Assembly (NCBI GenBank): GCA_002343825.1
Contig: DDSL01000049.1
Coordinates: 1-34,538, forward strand
DNA: 34,538 nucleotides
From: Chthonomonas sp. UBA2391
GTDB taxonomy: Bacteria > Armatimonadota > Fimbriimonadia > Fimbriimonadales > Fimbriimonadaceae
Reading direction: 5' to 3'
Notes under the pieces: generated by a model
What the model was told of the DNA's origin: nothing
The model's database searches: none
The model's input: only the letters and a program-made list of their open reading frames with translations
Position numbers and translations under genes: made by a program
Shown here: positions 23,717 through 32,213 of the stretch, piece by piece
How positions within the stretch are numbered: the first letter of the stretch is position 1
Layout of the letters: each line of letters opens with the position of its first letter

Positions 23717-24345
23717 GGGTCGGCCGGTTCCCGGGTCGAAGTCGTGTGGGCCTGGCGGCGGATGATCCCCTTGCCCTCCACAAACCAAAAGCTGAGGTTC
23801 CGGTCGAGGACGCTGGCGGGCCCATCGCTGGAGGCCGGAATATGGATCGAGAGTTGGACCTGCACACGATCGGCCGCATAGGGTCCCCCGGGAAGATTGA
23901 GGTCTTCCTTCAAAAAGCTGAGGTGAGCGTAGGCCAGGTACTTCCGATCGTCGATCACCACCCGTCCCGACCACTTGGTCTGAACATCGCTCTTGTCCGC
24001 GATCATCGAGACCAGCGGGATGGCCGGTTCAATCTCCATCGAGACGATCTCGCGCAAGGCAAAGGAGACCCCATCCACCAGATAGACTTCCCGCTCGAGC
24101 ACCTCGTCGTGGGAGACGAGCTTGAAGGTCACGAGATTGCCGGCCTCGGATCGAGCCATCTCGACCGGAACCGAGGCTCCGGCATAGACCAGGTTTGCCC
24201 GGGTGTAGGGCAGCTTATCCGGTTCGCTGACGATGGGAATCAGGGGATCTGGGCCGGGGTCCCGCCGAAGACAGGTGGCCCCGATAACGAGAATCGCCGA
24301 GCAAAGCAGGACGAAAAGCGTTACCGGGATCTTTCGGTCGTTCAT
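23713..24345 (-). CDS. Membrane-anchored or exported protein of unknown function
   Basis: A 210-residue protein with one N-terminal hydrophobic helix (KIPVTLFVLLCSAILVIGA) preceded by basic residues, so it is either secreted or anchored. The cysteine after the helix is in a GATC context that does not match a lipobox. The rest (about 30-210) is a predicted beta-rich domain (YLVDGVSFALREIVSMEIEP, VVIDDRKYLAYAHLSF) that I cannot assign to a family. ATG 24345 is listed; GTG 24354 is an alternative. It starts 28 bases after the lipoprotein gene upstream and overlaps the RodA start (ATGA), so it is most probably an envelope protein expressed together with RodA. Confidence 0.75.
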   Translation of the reverse strand: MNDRKIPVTLFVLLCSAILVIGATCLRRDPGPDPLIPIVSEPDKLPYTRANLVYAGASVPVEMARSEAGNLVTFKLVSHDEVLEREVYLVDGVSFALREIVSMEIEPAIPLVSMIADKSDVQTKWSGRVVIDDRKYLAYAHLSFLKEDLNLPGGPYAADRVQVQLSIHIPASSDGPASVLDRNLSFWFVEGKGIIRRQAHTTSTREPADP

Positions 24346-24373
24346 GGGGATCACGGCCGCCGAGTGGACCGAC

Positions 24374-25144
24374 CTATTGTTTAGTACTCGATTCCGTGGA
24401 TGGTTGATCCTGGATTTCGAGGAGCTCGACCACGATCGTCTGCTTGTTTCCGCCTTCTTCGTTGGTCAGCTCTTGTTTGACCATCCCGATTCCGTCCGAA
24501 TACCAGGTGTTGCCCGCCAGCTTGATCTTGCGCTCGCCGAGCGTGATGGATCCGGTCAGCTTTACCTTCAGAGCAGGGAACTCCCCACCCTTTACCTTGA
24601 TCGTCTCTTCTTTCTCGATCTTGGCCACCGCCTCCAGGATCGGGCTCATGTCGCCGGCGGTCATCTTGCTCTTCACCTGCCAAGTCTTGCCCAGTTCAGG
24701 ATTGGAAGGCAGTTCCAAAGCGGGGACATCAAAGGTCCCCATGGTCGAGCTGAGAACATAGATCCCGTCCTCGCGCGCCTCGACCACGTCCGACTGATTT
24801 TGAAGCCAGCCCGAGCGTTCGATGCGGAACGTCGCCTTGCCGTCCTTGATCCCTTCAAACTTGACGGTTTGGGTCCCCGTTGTAGGGGTTCCTCCGCCCT
24901 GAGTCATTTGGTAGGAAAGTTCGCGAGTATTGGTGAGCCCATAGAGCCCAAGCCCGCGATGGCGAAGAGCATTCGGCAAGTTTGGTGCTGCGGGTTGTGC
25001 TTCTTCAGGCTTTTGAGGAGCCTGGGCTTGCACTCCGCCAGTCGTCCCGGGAGGAGGCCCCGAGGTCTCCTTGGAAGATCCTGGGGCACAACCTAGGGCG
25101 ACTCCAACGAGGAGACCACCCACCAAAACTTGCCGCCACGTCAT
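24374..25144 (-). CDS. Lipoprotein with a beta-rich domain (paralogue of the upstream lipoprotein)
   Basis: A 256-residue lipoprotein: MTWRQVLVGGLLVGVALGC puts the lipidated cysteine at residue 19. A Pro/Gly/Gln-rich linker follows (about 20-58), then a folded beta-rich domain with YVLSSTMGTFDVPALELP, GKTWQVKSKM and TWYSDGIGMVKQEL. The closing (W)YSDGIGMVKQ(E) segment resembles FWAPGIGLVRLI of the neighbouring lipoprotein, and both share the layout of a 'full-width' beta domain that ends with this block, so the two are probably diverged duplicates. No function is known. It begins 3 bases after that gene's stop, in the same operon. Confidence 0.8.
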   Translation of the reverse strand: MTWRQVLVGGLLVGVALGCAPGSSKETSGPPPGTTGGVQAQAPQKPEEAQPAAPNLPNALRHRGLGLYGLTNTRELSYQMTQGGGTPTTGTQTVKFEGIKDGKATFRIERSGWLQNQSDVVEAREDGIYVLSSTMGTFDVPALELPSNPELGKTWQVKSKMTAGDMSPILEAVAKIEKEETIKVKGGEFPALKVKLTGSITLGERKIKLAGNTWYSDGIGMVKQELTNEEGGNKQTIVVELLEIQDQPSTESSTKQ

Positions 25145-25147
25145 GGG

Positions 25148-26095
25148 TTAGTTGCCTCCCGTCGCGCCGGGTGTGGTCGGGGGAGTGGTCTCAGGGGTCG
25201 TCATTTCGGTGGATCCCGAGCTAGGGGTCCCGACTCCGGTGGTGTTGGTCGGGGGAGTAGCAGGCGTCGTTCCGGGCGACGGTGCGCCGGTTGCTGCGGC
25301 GGCTCCGGCCTCAGGCGTCGCCGTCGCGGCCTTCATGTCTTCGCTCGGTCCTTTGCCAATTCGATGGCTCTTCAGCAGGAGCTTCGTTGCGCCCGAACTG
25401 TTCTCACCCGTGATCCCTTGGATCAGGCGAACGAGGCCAATACCGGGGGCCCAGAAGGTGCTGGATTCCATCGTCCCCTTCGCTCCCGGGGCATCCCAAG
25501 ATTGCTTCTGCTCAACCTGGAGAGCATTCAGGGTTCCGGTTTTAGTCGTGACTTCAATCGGCTCCAGAACCTTGCCTTCTAGGCTCGACTCGACCATGTT
25601 TCCGCTGATCGGCCCCTTACCCTTCCAGCTGTAGGTGCTGTTGTTCTGGATCGGGAAGGTCAGGATGGTTTGAGGTGGATCGAACTTGCGGTTCTTGTCG
25701 CCGATCCCAACCGAGACCTGATACAGACCGGTGGAGTTCGACAGGTATTGCTGGAAGTCGATCACGGTTCCGTTGGAGATGATCTCGATGTCCGCCATCT
25801 TTCCGCCTTCGGGTACGTCAACGACCTTTACCACCCGGAAGATGAATTCTTGGGTTCCGCTACCGACGCGGCCTTGGTTATCTCGAGCCTCAACGGTGGC
25901 TTCATAGACCCACTCGTTGCCGACCTCAAATGGGAACAGCGTGGCTTCCTGACCCGCGGCGAGCGTAAACGCAGCCGGCTCGGGGAGCTTAGTAGAGGGG
26001 TCATTGGCGGCCGCAGTTTCCTTTTTGCCACCGCATCCTACGATCATGAGTGCGGCAAGACCCAACATGGCCCCGCCTAAAATCTTCGTCTTCAT
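25148..26095 (-). CDS. Lipoprotein with a beta-rich domain and a Thr/Pro/Ala-rich tail
   Basis: A 315-residue lipoprotein with the signal MKTKILGGAMLGLAALMIVGC, cysteine at residue 21. The mature N-terminal domain (about 45-245) contains FPFEVGNEWVYEATVEARD, ending in the FWAPGIGLVRLIQG block shared with the next gene. VGNEWVYE and PGIGLV are hallmarks often seen in bacterial lipoproteins of unknown role. The last 65 residues are a low-complexity tail of Thr, Pro, Ala, Gly and Ser, perhaps a flexible wall-spanning or glycosylated stalk. ATG 26095 is chosen because it overlaps the SecD-like stop (TGATG) and has GGAGG 12 bases upstream; ATGs at 26107 and further up are less likely. Confidence 0.82.
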   Translation of the reverse strand: MKTKILGGAMLGLAALMIVGCGGKKETAAANDPSTKLPEPAAFTLAAGQEATLFPFEVGNEWVYEATVEARDNQGRVGSGTQEFIFRVVKVVDVPEGGKMADIEIISNGTVIDFQQYLSNSTGLYQVSVGIGDKNRKFDPPQTILTFPIQNNSTYSWKGKGPISGNMVESSLEGKVLEPIEVTTKTGTLNALQVEQKQSWDAPGAKGTMESSTFWAPGIGLVRLIQGITGENSSGATKLLLKSHRIGKGPSEDMKAATATPEAGAAAATGAPSPGTTPATPPTNTTGVGTPSSGSTEMTTPETTPPTTPGATGGN

Positions 26096-27213
26096 CACTT
26101 TGCGCATCCTCCTGCTTGACAAATCTGGTTAATTGTATCCACCGCGTCGCGGGCGAGTTGTTCGTCCGTCAATCCGCTGATCAGCACCTCTTGTTGCCAG
26201 ATCTCGTGAGAGATCACGGGCGCACCGATCGCGATACCGTCCACGATGAACAATAATTGGAACCCTTTGCGTTCCCTACTGATCTTCCATAATCGGTCTC
26301 GCCCCTCGCTGGTGAGAGAAAGCCGGACATTATAAGTGCGATTTCGACCCTCGCCGACGGATTCAAACGAAGCGTTACGAACGACCGACTCGTTGGCGAC
26401 CGTCCGGACATTGGAAAGCAAGGCCTGGGGCTTTTCGGCCATCTGCTTGGCCCGGTCGGGGCCGATCAGCGATCGCAGCTCACGCTGAAACTCCGGATTC
26501 GGCTCTCTCCCTCGCTGAGAGACCAGCTGCTGGTAGAGACCCTGAATCTGCTCAGGAGTTGCGCTTGCACCCGCCTTCTCGACCTCGTTACTCAAGCTCC
26601 GCATCAGCGTCGTGCGATACGGCATCCTGGCTCGGGCAACCAACTTTTCGCCCGTTGGGGTTTGAAGCTCAACCGGAAAATCGATGATGATGCCGTTGGC
26701 CATTGCCTCGAGATTGAGGAAATCTGGGGCGGTTCCGTCGAGCTTGGTCCCGAGGTCACGTTCGAGATCCGCCGCAAGGCTGGCGTCCCCATCCAGCGCC
26801 TGAGCCATCTTTTCGGCGGTCCAGATGTGCTCGACCGAAGGCCAATCCTCGCGGGTGATTCCGTTCAGCGACATCACGTACTCGCCTGATTTGTCGGCCT
26901 CCCCGTTCATCGTGTCGAGCATCTCCTTTATTGGGATACGCCGCCGGTTTTCGCCCGAAGAGTCCGCCTTCTCAATGTCGACTCCTCCAAACTCTCCTTT
27001 CTCGCCGATGAAGAGCTGAGCCACGCGGTTCGACACGACGATCCGATACCCGTCCTCCGGATTCACGAATAGTAAAGTGACCCGTCCCGGACGCAGGCTA
27101 GGGAACTGAAGCTGAGAGAGTCGGTAGCCGGTGATCCCGATGACCCCACCGTAGAGCGCGGCGGAGAAAACTGCAAAGCCCAACGCGATCTTGACGGAGG
27201 GACGAACTTTCAT
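26095..27213 (-). CDS. Membrane-anchored protein with a SecD P1-head-like C-terminal domain
   Basis: A 372-residue protein with one N-terminal membrane helix (IALGFAVFSAALYGGVIGI) and a large extracytoplasmic part. The last 79 residues (294-372) read like the periplasmic P1 region of SecD: VRLSLTSEGRDRLWKISRE, LLFIVDGIAIGAPVI and ISGLTDEQLARDAVDTIN parallel SecD's Asp-x-x-Gly helix, IVLDGxVxSAPVI and ISGxFTxxEAxxLA. But there is no six-helix RND-type membrane domain, so this is not a complete SecD. The middle region (about 60-290) is unassigned. It leads the operon with two lipoproteins, a small anchored protein and RodA. A role in envelope protein handling or cell-wall assembly is only an inference from this setting. 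Confidence 0.6.
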   Translation of the reverse strand: MKVRPSVKIALGFAVFSAALYGGVIGITGYRLSQLQFPSLRPGRVTLLFVNPEDGYRIVVSNRVAQLFIGEKGEFGGVDIEKADSSGENRRRIPIKEMLDTMNGEADKSGEYVMSLNGITREDWPSVEHIWTAEKMAQALDGDASLAADLERDLGTKLDGTAPDFLNLEAMANGIIIDFPVELQTPTGEKLVARARMPYRTTLMRSLSNEVEKAGASATPEQIQGLYQQLVSQRGREPNPEFQRELRSLIGPDRAKQMAEKPQALLSNVRTVANESVVRNASFESVGEGRNRTYNVRLSLTSEGRDRLWKISRERKGFQLLFIVDGIAIGAPVISHEIWQQEVLISGLTDEQLARDAVDTINQICQAGGCAK

Positions 27214-27275
27214 GTCTCGGAATTCACCAACTCACCATTTCAGCGCCGGGGCGTCTACGGGAGTTCCGACAAATT

Positions 27276-28979
27276 TTACTCGCTGGGGTTGAAGTCTGCG
27301 TAATATCGCCCTGAGACGGCGGCGCACACTGCCGCAAGGCCGAGGTTCACCACCGCCGCGGCCAAAGCCGCCATCACAACTGACTTGCTGAGAGCGAAGA
27401 TCAAGATAAACAGGCCGACGCCGGGGCCTACAGTCACGACCAGGGCCAAGAGCCCCATTAAGCCCCGGAACCCCCGCTGGGTCGGGTCATCGATATCTGG
27501 GAACATGATCGTGGTCATGAAGCTGCTACTCAAAATCCCCAAGAACGCAGAGAAGCAGGCGATAAAGATTGTGATCGAAGAAAGGCTCTGAGTCGGCTTC
27601 AGAACAATCCACGCCAAGAGGACAATCAAGCCCGCGACTCCGCTAGGGATCAGGCGCCCGAGCATCTCAAAGAGGATCACCCGGCTTGGGGCAAAGGGAA
27701 GGGGTTTTTGGAGATCTCCTCGACGAAGTAATTCGAGAATCCCGCTGGTTTGAAACCCACCCGATGTCGCGATGGCCACGAACATCGAGACCGCCACCCC
27801 GATGAGCGAGACAGTTTCGGGAGCCCGCTTGGCTTGAGCCGATACAAAGATGAACAGGTAGACGAGCATCGCTCCGAGGGCCACGCCGAGGAACCAGAAG
27901 AAAGTCCCCACCCGGAAGAAAAGCACGGCCTCCTTCCAAACAAGCGCCCACTCGCCCTTTAGGTTAAGCCGCTGGAGCCACGCCGTCCGGCGACTCTTAA
28001 CCTTTCCCATTCGGGCCTGCTGCGCCAAGATGCCGTAGACGTCGCCCTTCTTTTGAAGCTCCATCACTTCTTGGGTGGCCGTCGTCCTCTGGGCGACGAT
28101 ATCGTAAGCCCACGATTCTTGACGCAGGGCAACCCACAAACCCAGCCCGGTAAGGACCACGAAGCAAGAGACGATCCCGCCCGCTAGGGCCCAGTCTTGG
28201 GTGAGTGGCACCAGGGCTAGCTCAGTTCCGAGCCACGGGATGAAATAGACCACCTTGAGCACGATCATCTGCAGGGTGGCGACAAAGCCCTCCACCGAAA
28301 AGTTGGATCTCAAAGAGAGAGTGATCGCCAAGCAAGTGAGGAGGATAAGGGCGAAGATCGCCCAGTTCACCAGCCGACGCATCCTTTCGAACCGTTCTTC
28401 CGGTCGATTCACATAGAGGCTGAGTGCGTAGCTCCACGAGACCCATACCAGGGACTGGAGGAGGTACGACAAGAACCCCATTCGGTAAAGATCGGTGAAG
28501 GTCCCTGGACTCGCCTTGTCAAGCCCCATTTGCACCCCGGTCGTGATCGGACGGAAGAAGACGAGGATGAAGACCAATGGGACCAGATTGGTGATGAGAA
28601 CATCCCGGACGAACCGCATGGTGAGGATCAACCGACGGTCCACCGGAGTCGTGAAGAGAATATCGACATCCGCCCGGCGATACATCCCGATGTAATTGGG
28701 CAGGCTGAACATCGACAAGAAGGTCAACATAAGAAAGCCCGAAAAGGCCACCGCTGAGAGCATGGGCAGGCTGATCTGACCCGCCGGTGCAAGAGCGTCC
28801 CCGATACTGTTGAACGACTCTCGCTGTCGAATTGCCCCACCGGAAAAGGCATGTCGGAAAAAGAAGAAATACAAGTAGAGGCCGAAGAAAACCAGACCGG
28901 CAATCCGCCGACCCGAGCTGAACGCCCGGCGGATCCCGTTCAGAAACATCCGGACGTTAAGGAAGACGATCGGTCGCAA
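27276..28979 (-). CDS. ABC exporter membrane subunit
   Basis: A 567-residue integral membrane protein with ten or more hydrophobic segments (for example IAGLVFFGLYLYFFFF near 30, and AGLIVLLAWIVLK and FIACFSAFLGILSSSFMTTI in the C-terminal half). It fits the 'putative ABC exporter' class of ABC-2-like permeases. The start is TTG 28979: GGAGG lies exactly 6 bases upstream (28990-28986), much better than for the first ATG at 28949. This start lies inside the 3' end of the ATPase gene (23-base overlap), so the two are translationally coupled and form one transporter. The cargo is unknown; similar pairs export lipids, peptides or drugs. Confidence 0.82.
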   Translation of the reverse strand: MRPIVFLNVRMFLNGIRRAFSSGRRIAGLVFFGLYLYFFFFRHAFSGGAIRQRESFNSIGDALAPAGQISLPMLSAVAFSGFLMLTFLSMFSLPNYIGMYRRADVDILFTTPVDRRLILTMRFVRDVLITNLVPLVFILVFFRPITTGVQMGLDKASPGTFTDLYRMGFLSYLLQSLVWVSWSYALSLYVNRPEERFERMRRLVNWAIFALILLTCLAITLSLRSNFSVEGFVATLQMIVLKVVYFIPWLGTELALVPLTQDWALAGGIVSCFVVLTGLGLWVALRQESWAYDIVAQRTTATQEVMELQKKGDVYGILAQQARMGKVKSRRTAWLQRLNLKGEWALVWKEAVLFFRVGTFFWFLGVALGAMLVYLFIFVSAQAKRAPETVSLIGVAVSMFVAIATSGGFQTSGILELLRRGDLQKPLPFAPSRVILFEMLGRLIPSGVAGLIVLLAWIVLKPTQSLSSITIFIACFSAFLGILSSSFMTTIMFPDIDDPTQRGFRGLMGLLALVVTVGPGVGLFILIFALSKSVVMAALAAAVVNLGLAAVCAAVSGRYYADFNPSE

Positions 28980-29703
28980 CTGGGGCCTCCGACGTTAGGC
29001 TCAAGAACACTTCTTCAAGGGTCGCATCGTGCATTTGACTCTGCTGCTGGAGCTCGGCCAAGGTCCCCTCCGCGACCTTCTTTCCTCGTCGCAGAATGAC
29101 GACCCGGTCGCAGAGCTTCTCTGCGGTATCGAGCAAGTGAGTCGAAACCACGATGCAGCAGCCGCTTTGCTTGGCTTGCTGCATGTCCATCTTGATCTCA
29201 TGGACCCCCTGCGGATCGACCCCGATGATCGGTTCATCGAACAGTAGGACGTTGGCCCGGTGCACCATCGCACAGGCCACCGCGAGCTTTTGCCGCATCC
29301 CCTTGCTCAAGGTCGCGACGAGTTCGTTGCGCTTGTCGAAGAGCGAATACCGCTTGAGAAGCGCCTCGTGGTGCTGTTCATAGATGCTCATTGTGTCGAA
29401 ACACATCGCGATGAACTTCAAGTGTTCATCCACAGTCAGGAGTTCGTAGAGATTGGGCAACTCGGGGACGAAGGCGAGGCCCTTCTTGGCCGCCTTGTGG
29501 TCGATCACGACATCGCTGCCGTTGATCAGCACCCGGCCCTGAGTCGGGCGGAGGATGCCCGAGATGCACCGCAGGGCGCTGGTCTTGCCTGCACCATTCG
29601 GCCCCAATAGCCCGACGATCTCGCCCGGCCGGACCTCGAATGAGAGCCTGTCTACCGCGCGAAACTTTTTGTAGTCCTTTGAGATCTCCTGAACTTGTAG
29701 CAT
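28957..29703 (-). CDS. ABC transporter ATP-binding protein
   Basis: A 248-residue cytoplasmic ATPase. Walker A GPNGAGKT is at 34-41, the signature LSKGMRQ at 132-138, Walker B VLLFDEP at 152-158 with catalytic E157, the D-loop near 163 and the switch histidine H189 in STHLLD. The layout belongs to the ABC-2/CcmA-like exporter ATPases. It energises the permease that follows, whose start lies within its last codons. The ATG at 29703 is 60 bases after the M1 peptidase stop, across a strong hairpin. It is unlikely to be the missing partner of the sugar transporter at 12368-15588, since that class has a longer C-terminal regulatory domain. Confidence 0.93.
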   Translation of the reverse strand: MLQVQEISKDYKKFRAVDRLSFEVRPGEIVGLLGPNGAGKTSALRCISGILRPTQGRVLINGSDVVIDHKAAKKGLAFVPELPNLYELLTVDEHLKFIAMCFDTMSIYEQHHEALLKRYSLFDKRNELVATLSKGMRQKLAVACAMVHRANVLLFDEPIIGVDPQGVHEIKMDMQQAKQSGCCIVVSTHLLDTAEKLCDRVVILRRGKKVAEGTLAELQQQSQMHDATLEEVFLSLTSEAPVATDRLP

Positions 29704-29723
29704 CCGATCGCCCGAGGGGTTTT

Positions 29724-29745
29724 ACCTTCCGAAGAAGCGGAAGGT
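29724..29745. terminator. Perfect hairpin between the M1 peptidase and ABC genes
   Basis: ACCTTCCG-AAGAAG-CGGAAGGT is a perfect 8-bp stem with a 6-base loop, 18 bases after the M1 aminopeptidase stop on the minus strand. The minus-strand copy is followed by AAAACCCC rather than T residues, so it is a likely transcript-end hairpin or partial terminator rather than a classical one. The T-rich tail is on the plus strand, where no gene leads into it. Confidence 0.45.
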
Positions 29746-29762
29746 TTCATTTCTTTTTCCCC

Positions 29763-32168
29763 TCAGGTGCCAAGGCGTTCGATCACGCGCTGGCGGCGCT
29801 GCTGAACCTCGCGGGGGGCGTCTGTGAGATTCAAACCCTTCACCTGGGGCAAGAAGTCGGTCAGTCGTCCACTCAAAACCGCGCCCAGGCAACTGATGAC
29901 CACCGACCAATCTTTGCTACTGAGCCCCGACGCGATCAGCGGAGCCATCCAGGGTTTGTAGGTTGCGGCCTCGACGAAGTCAAAGGCCATCCGCCGCTTG
30001 GCCAGGCTCTCCCCGGTAGCCAAAGCCTCCACAATGCTGGCCAAGTCGGCCGGTTCGGTGGCCGCCCATTTTCTGAGCGCAAAGGCCCCAACCCGCTCCC
30101 GGTGATCGTCGGCAAGAATCTGTTGCCGGAAGAGCCCCTCGTGCTTCTTGGCATCGAGGCCGTCAAGGCCGACCTGCATCGCGGCGAAGGACGTGTTCCG
30201 CTCGACGGCTTGCACCAAGAGCGCTTCGGTGACTAGAGTCGGTTCTAGCGCCGCAATCCCCCGAGCCGCCCAGGCTTGCCGCTCGGGATTTGGGTGCCCG
30301 AGTTGGTCCCGCCACAGCGAAAGAAGATCCGGACGCTTGAGATTGACCAGACCCTCCAGATCGCGAAAGACCGTAATCGGCCCAGAGTCGGCTCGGACCA
30401 ATTCGGTCAGCAGCGCAACGGTCGAATCCGACACGGTTCCATCAAGGAGCTGCTCAAATGCCTGCGCGCGGTGCGAAGCATTCGGAGCCGACCGGACGAT
30501 CGCGGCCAGCTCATTCGCGCCAAACTCATGCTCGGTCTCGGCCAAAAAGTCTCGGTGACCGTCGAAGATCACTGCGTCCACCGGCCCCGAGAAAGGAACC
30601 TGGAAGCTCTGAGTCGCTTGATTGAGCACGACGGGGAAGTCGGTCACTCGTCCTCCGCTCAAAATGCTGATCCTGGTCTTGACTCGGTAGATCGGGACCC
30701 CCAGATCGGTCTTCTGCGTCTGCTGAACGGTGACCGTGACGCCCCCTGCCGGCGACGGGGTCCATGAATACTCGATGACCGGGTGCCCGGGGCGCGCGAT
30801 CCATTGATCGAAGAACGGCTCCACATTGATCCCGCTGCCATCCGTCATGGCCCGCCAGAGCTGACTCGTGGTCACGGGCTGGTGGCGATGGCGGTCCAGG
30901 TAGGTTCGCACCCCTCGGAAAAACGCCTCGTCGCCGATCTCGCGCCGAAGTGTGTGGAGAATCGCCGACCCTTTAGGATAGGCGTGGCTGTCGAACATGA
31001 TGTCGTCGTTCGGCCGGTGCTTAGTCGCCATCGGCCGGATGTAGCGCCGAGACGCCCCGATATAGCTGTTGAAGTTGTCCGCGATCTCCAGGTCATACGC
31101 GGCCTGACCGTGGGCCGCAGCGGCGTAAACCGCTTCCCCGTAGGTCGCAAACCCCTCGTTGAGCCAGGTCTCGCCCCAGTCATAGCAGCTCACCAGATCG
31201 CCGAACCATTGGTGCATGAGTTCGTGTGCATTCAGCCCGGCCATCCGTCGGTAACCCTCGCGGGCGTCGCTGAGCGAACCGGCCCCGAGAGTCGAAGCGC
31301 TGATGTTCTCCATTCCCCCGCCAAAGTCGTACATGGCGTTTTGGGCATATTTGACGTAAGGGTATTCGCCAAAGTGCTCGCTGAAACAGTCGAGCATGGC
31401 CTTGGTGTCATCGAAGCTGTTCTCGATCAGGTGCTCCCGCCCCCTGGGCACGACGTACCAGAGGTCCTTGCCTCGCCACTTGTCCTTTTTGACCGAGAGC
31501 GGCCCCCCGACTAGGCTGATCAGATAGGTCGCGTGGGGCTGGTCCATCTTCCAGTGCCACGTGGTCTGGGCCCCTGAACTCTTCTCGCTCACGAGTTTTC
31601 CATTCCCAACCACAGTCCAGCCCTTGGGGACGGTGGTGATGGTTTCGCTGGTCGCAAAGTCGTTCGGATAGTCCCACGTCGGGGCCCAACGGCGGTTGTA
31701 AGTTGTCTCGCCTTGAGTCCAAAAGCCGATCCGATCGGGGTTGCCATCGGTCTCGATCCAGTGGAATCCCCCTTCGTCGCCGAATCCGCCGCCCTGTTGG
31801 TTGGTCGATCGGTACTTGATTTCGACGGAGTAGGTTTGCCCGACCGTCCAAGCGCTGCCCTGGAGCACCAGGTCTTCTTTGGCCCGCCGGAAGCTCGCCG
31901 GGTGCCCATCGAGGGTCACACTCGAGATCTGGAGTTCTTCCCCGGCATGGAGCACGACCTCGGTCAAGCCCTCACGGAGTGGCTTAAAGGTCGACACCGA
32001 TCGACCGGCAAACTCGCGACGGGGGTAGTCCACCTGGATCTCGACCTTGACGTGCTGAAGATCAAACGTCCGGTCGGGAGCGTAGCGCGGAACAGTGCGT
32101 TCGGGATGGAAAGGACCTAGCGATTGCTGAAGAGCAAAATGCAGGCCAATAAGGCCAGCGACAAGCAT
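29763..32168 (-). CDS. Exported M1-family aminopeptidase
   Basis: An 801-residue zinc aminopeptidase. A short hydrophobic signal (MLVAGLIGLHFALQQS) precedes the M1 N-terminal beta domain. The exopeptidase motif GGGMEN is at 283-288, the zinc motif HELMH at 315-319, and E338 completes HExxH-x18-E (NEGF). The C-terminal 300 residues form a helical HEAT-like domain as in longer M1 enzymes. It removes N-terminal residues from peptides outside the cytoplasm. ATG 32168 is chosen over the longer frame (to 32354) because AAGGTG lies 8 bases upstream and the signal follows directly. It is divergent from sufU, with only 45 bases between. Confidence 0.93.
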   Translation of the reverse strand: MLVAGLIGLHFALQQSLGPFHPERTVPRYAPDRTFDLQHVKVEIQVDYPRREFAGRSVSTFKPLREGLTEVVLHAGEELQISSVTLDGHPASFRRAKEDLVLQGSAWTVGQTYSVEIKYRSTNQQGGGFGDEGGFHWIETDGNPDRIGFWTQGETTYNRRWAPTWDYPNDFATSETITTVPKGWTVVGNGKLVSEKSSGAQTTWHWKMDQPHATYLISLVGGPLSVKKDKWRGKDLWYVVPRGREHLIENSFDDTKAMLDCFSEHFGEYPYVKYAQNAMYDFGGGMENISASTLGAGSLSDAREGYRRMAGLNAHELMHQWFGDLVSCYDWGETWLNEGFATYGEAVYAAAAHGQAAYDLEIADNFNSYIGASRRYIRPMATKHRPNDDIMFDSHAYPKGSAILHTLRREIGDEAFFRGVRTYLDRHRHQPVTTSQLWRAMTDGSGINVEPFFDQWIARPGHPVIEYSWTPSPAGGVTVTVQQTQKTDLGVPIYRVKTRISILSGGRVTDFPVVLNQATQSFQVPFSGPVDAVIFDGHRDFLAETEHEFGANELAAIVRSAPNASHRAQAFEQLLDGTVSDSTVALLTELVRADSGPITVFRDLEGLVNLKRPDLLSLWRDQLGHPNPERQAWAARGIAALEPTLVTEALLVQAVERNTSFAAMQVGLDGLDAKKHEGLFRQQILADDHRERVGAFALRKWAATEPADLASIVEALATGESLAKRRMAFDFVEAATYKPWMAPLIASGLSSKDWSVVISCLGAVLSGRLTDFLPQVKGLNLTDAPREVQQRRQRVIERLGT

Positions 32169-32213
32169 GAAGGTCACCTTACCCGAGCCGGGTGGCGTAG
32201 ACTCCACTAGACC

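Noticed and set aside
22745..23881. Plus-strand open frame of 378 codons opposite RodA
   Set aside because: Highly charged, His/Arg-rich with no hydrophobic core; the minus strand encodes a clear SEDS protein with all motifs.
28949..28979. ATG 28949 as the start of the ABC exporter membrane subunit
   Set aside because: It lacks a ribosome-binding site, whereas TTG 28979 has GGAGG at 6 bases and keeps ten more residues of the N-terminus.
28957..29703. This ATPase as the missing energiser of the xylo-oligosaccharide importer
   Set aside because: It is an exporter-type ATPase of only 248 residues coupled to its own permease; CUT1 importers use longer MalK/MsmK-type ATPases.
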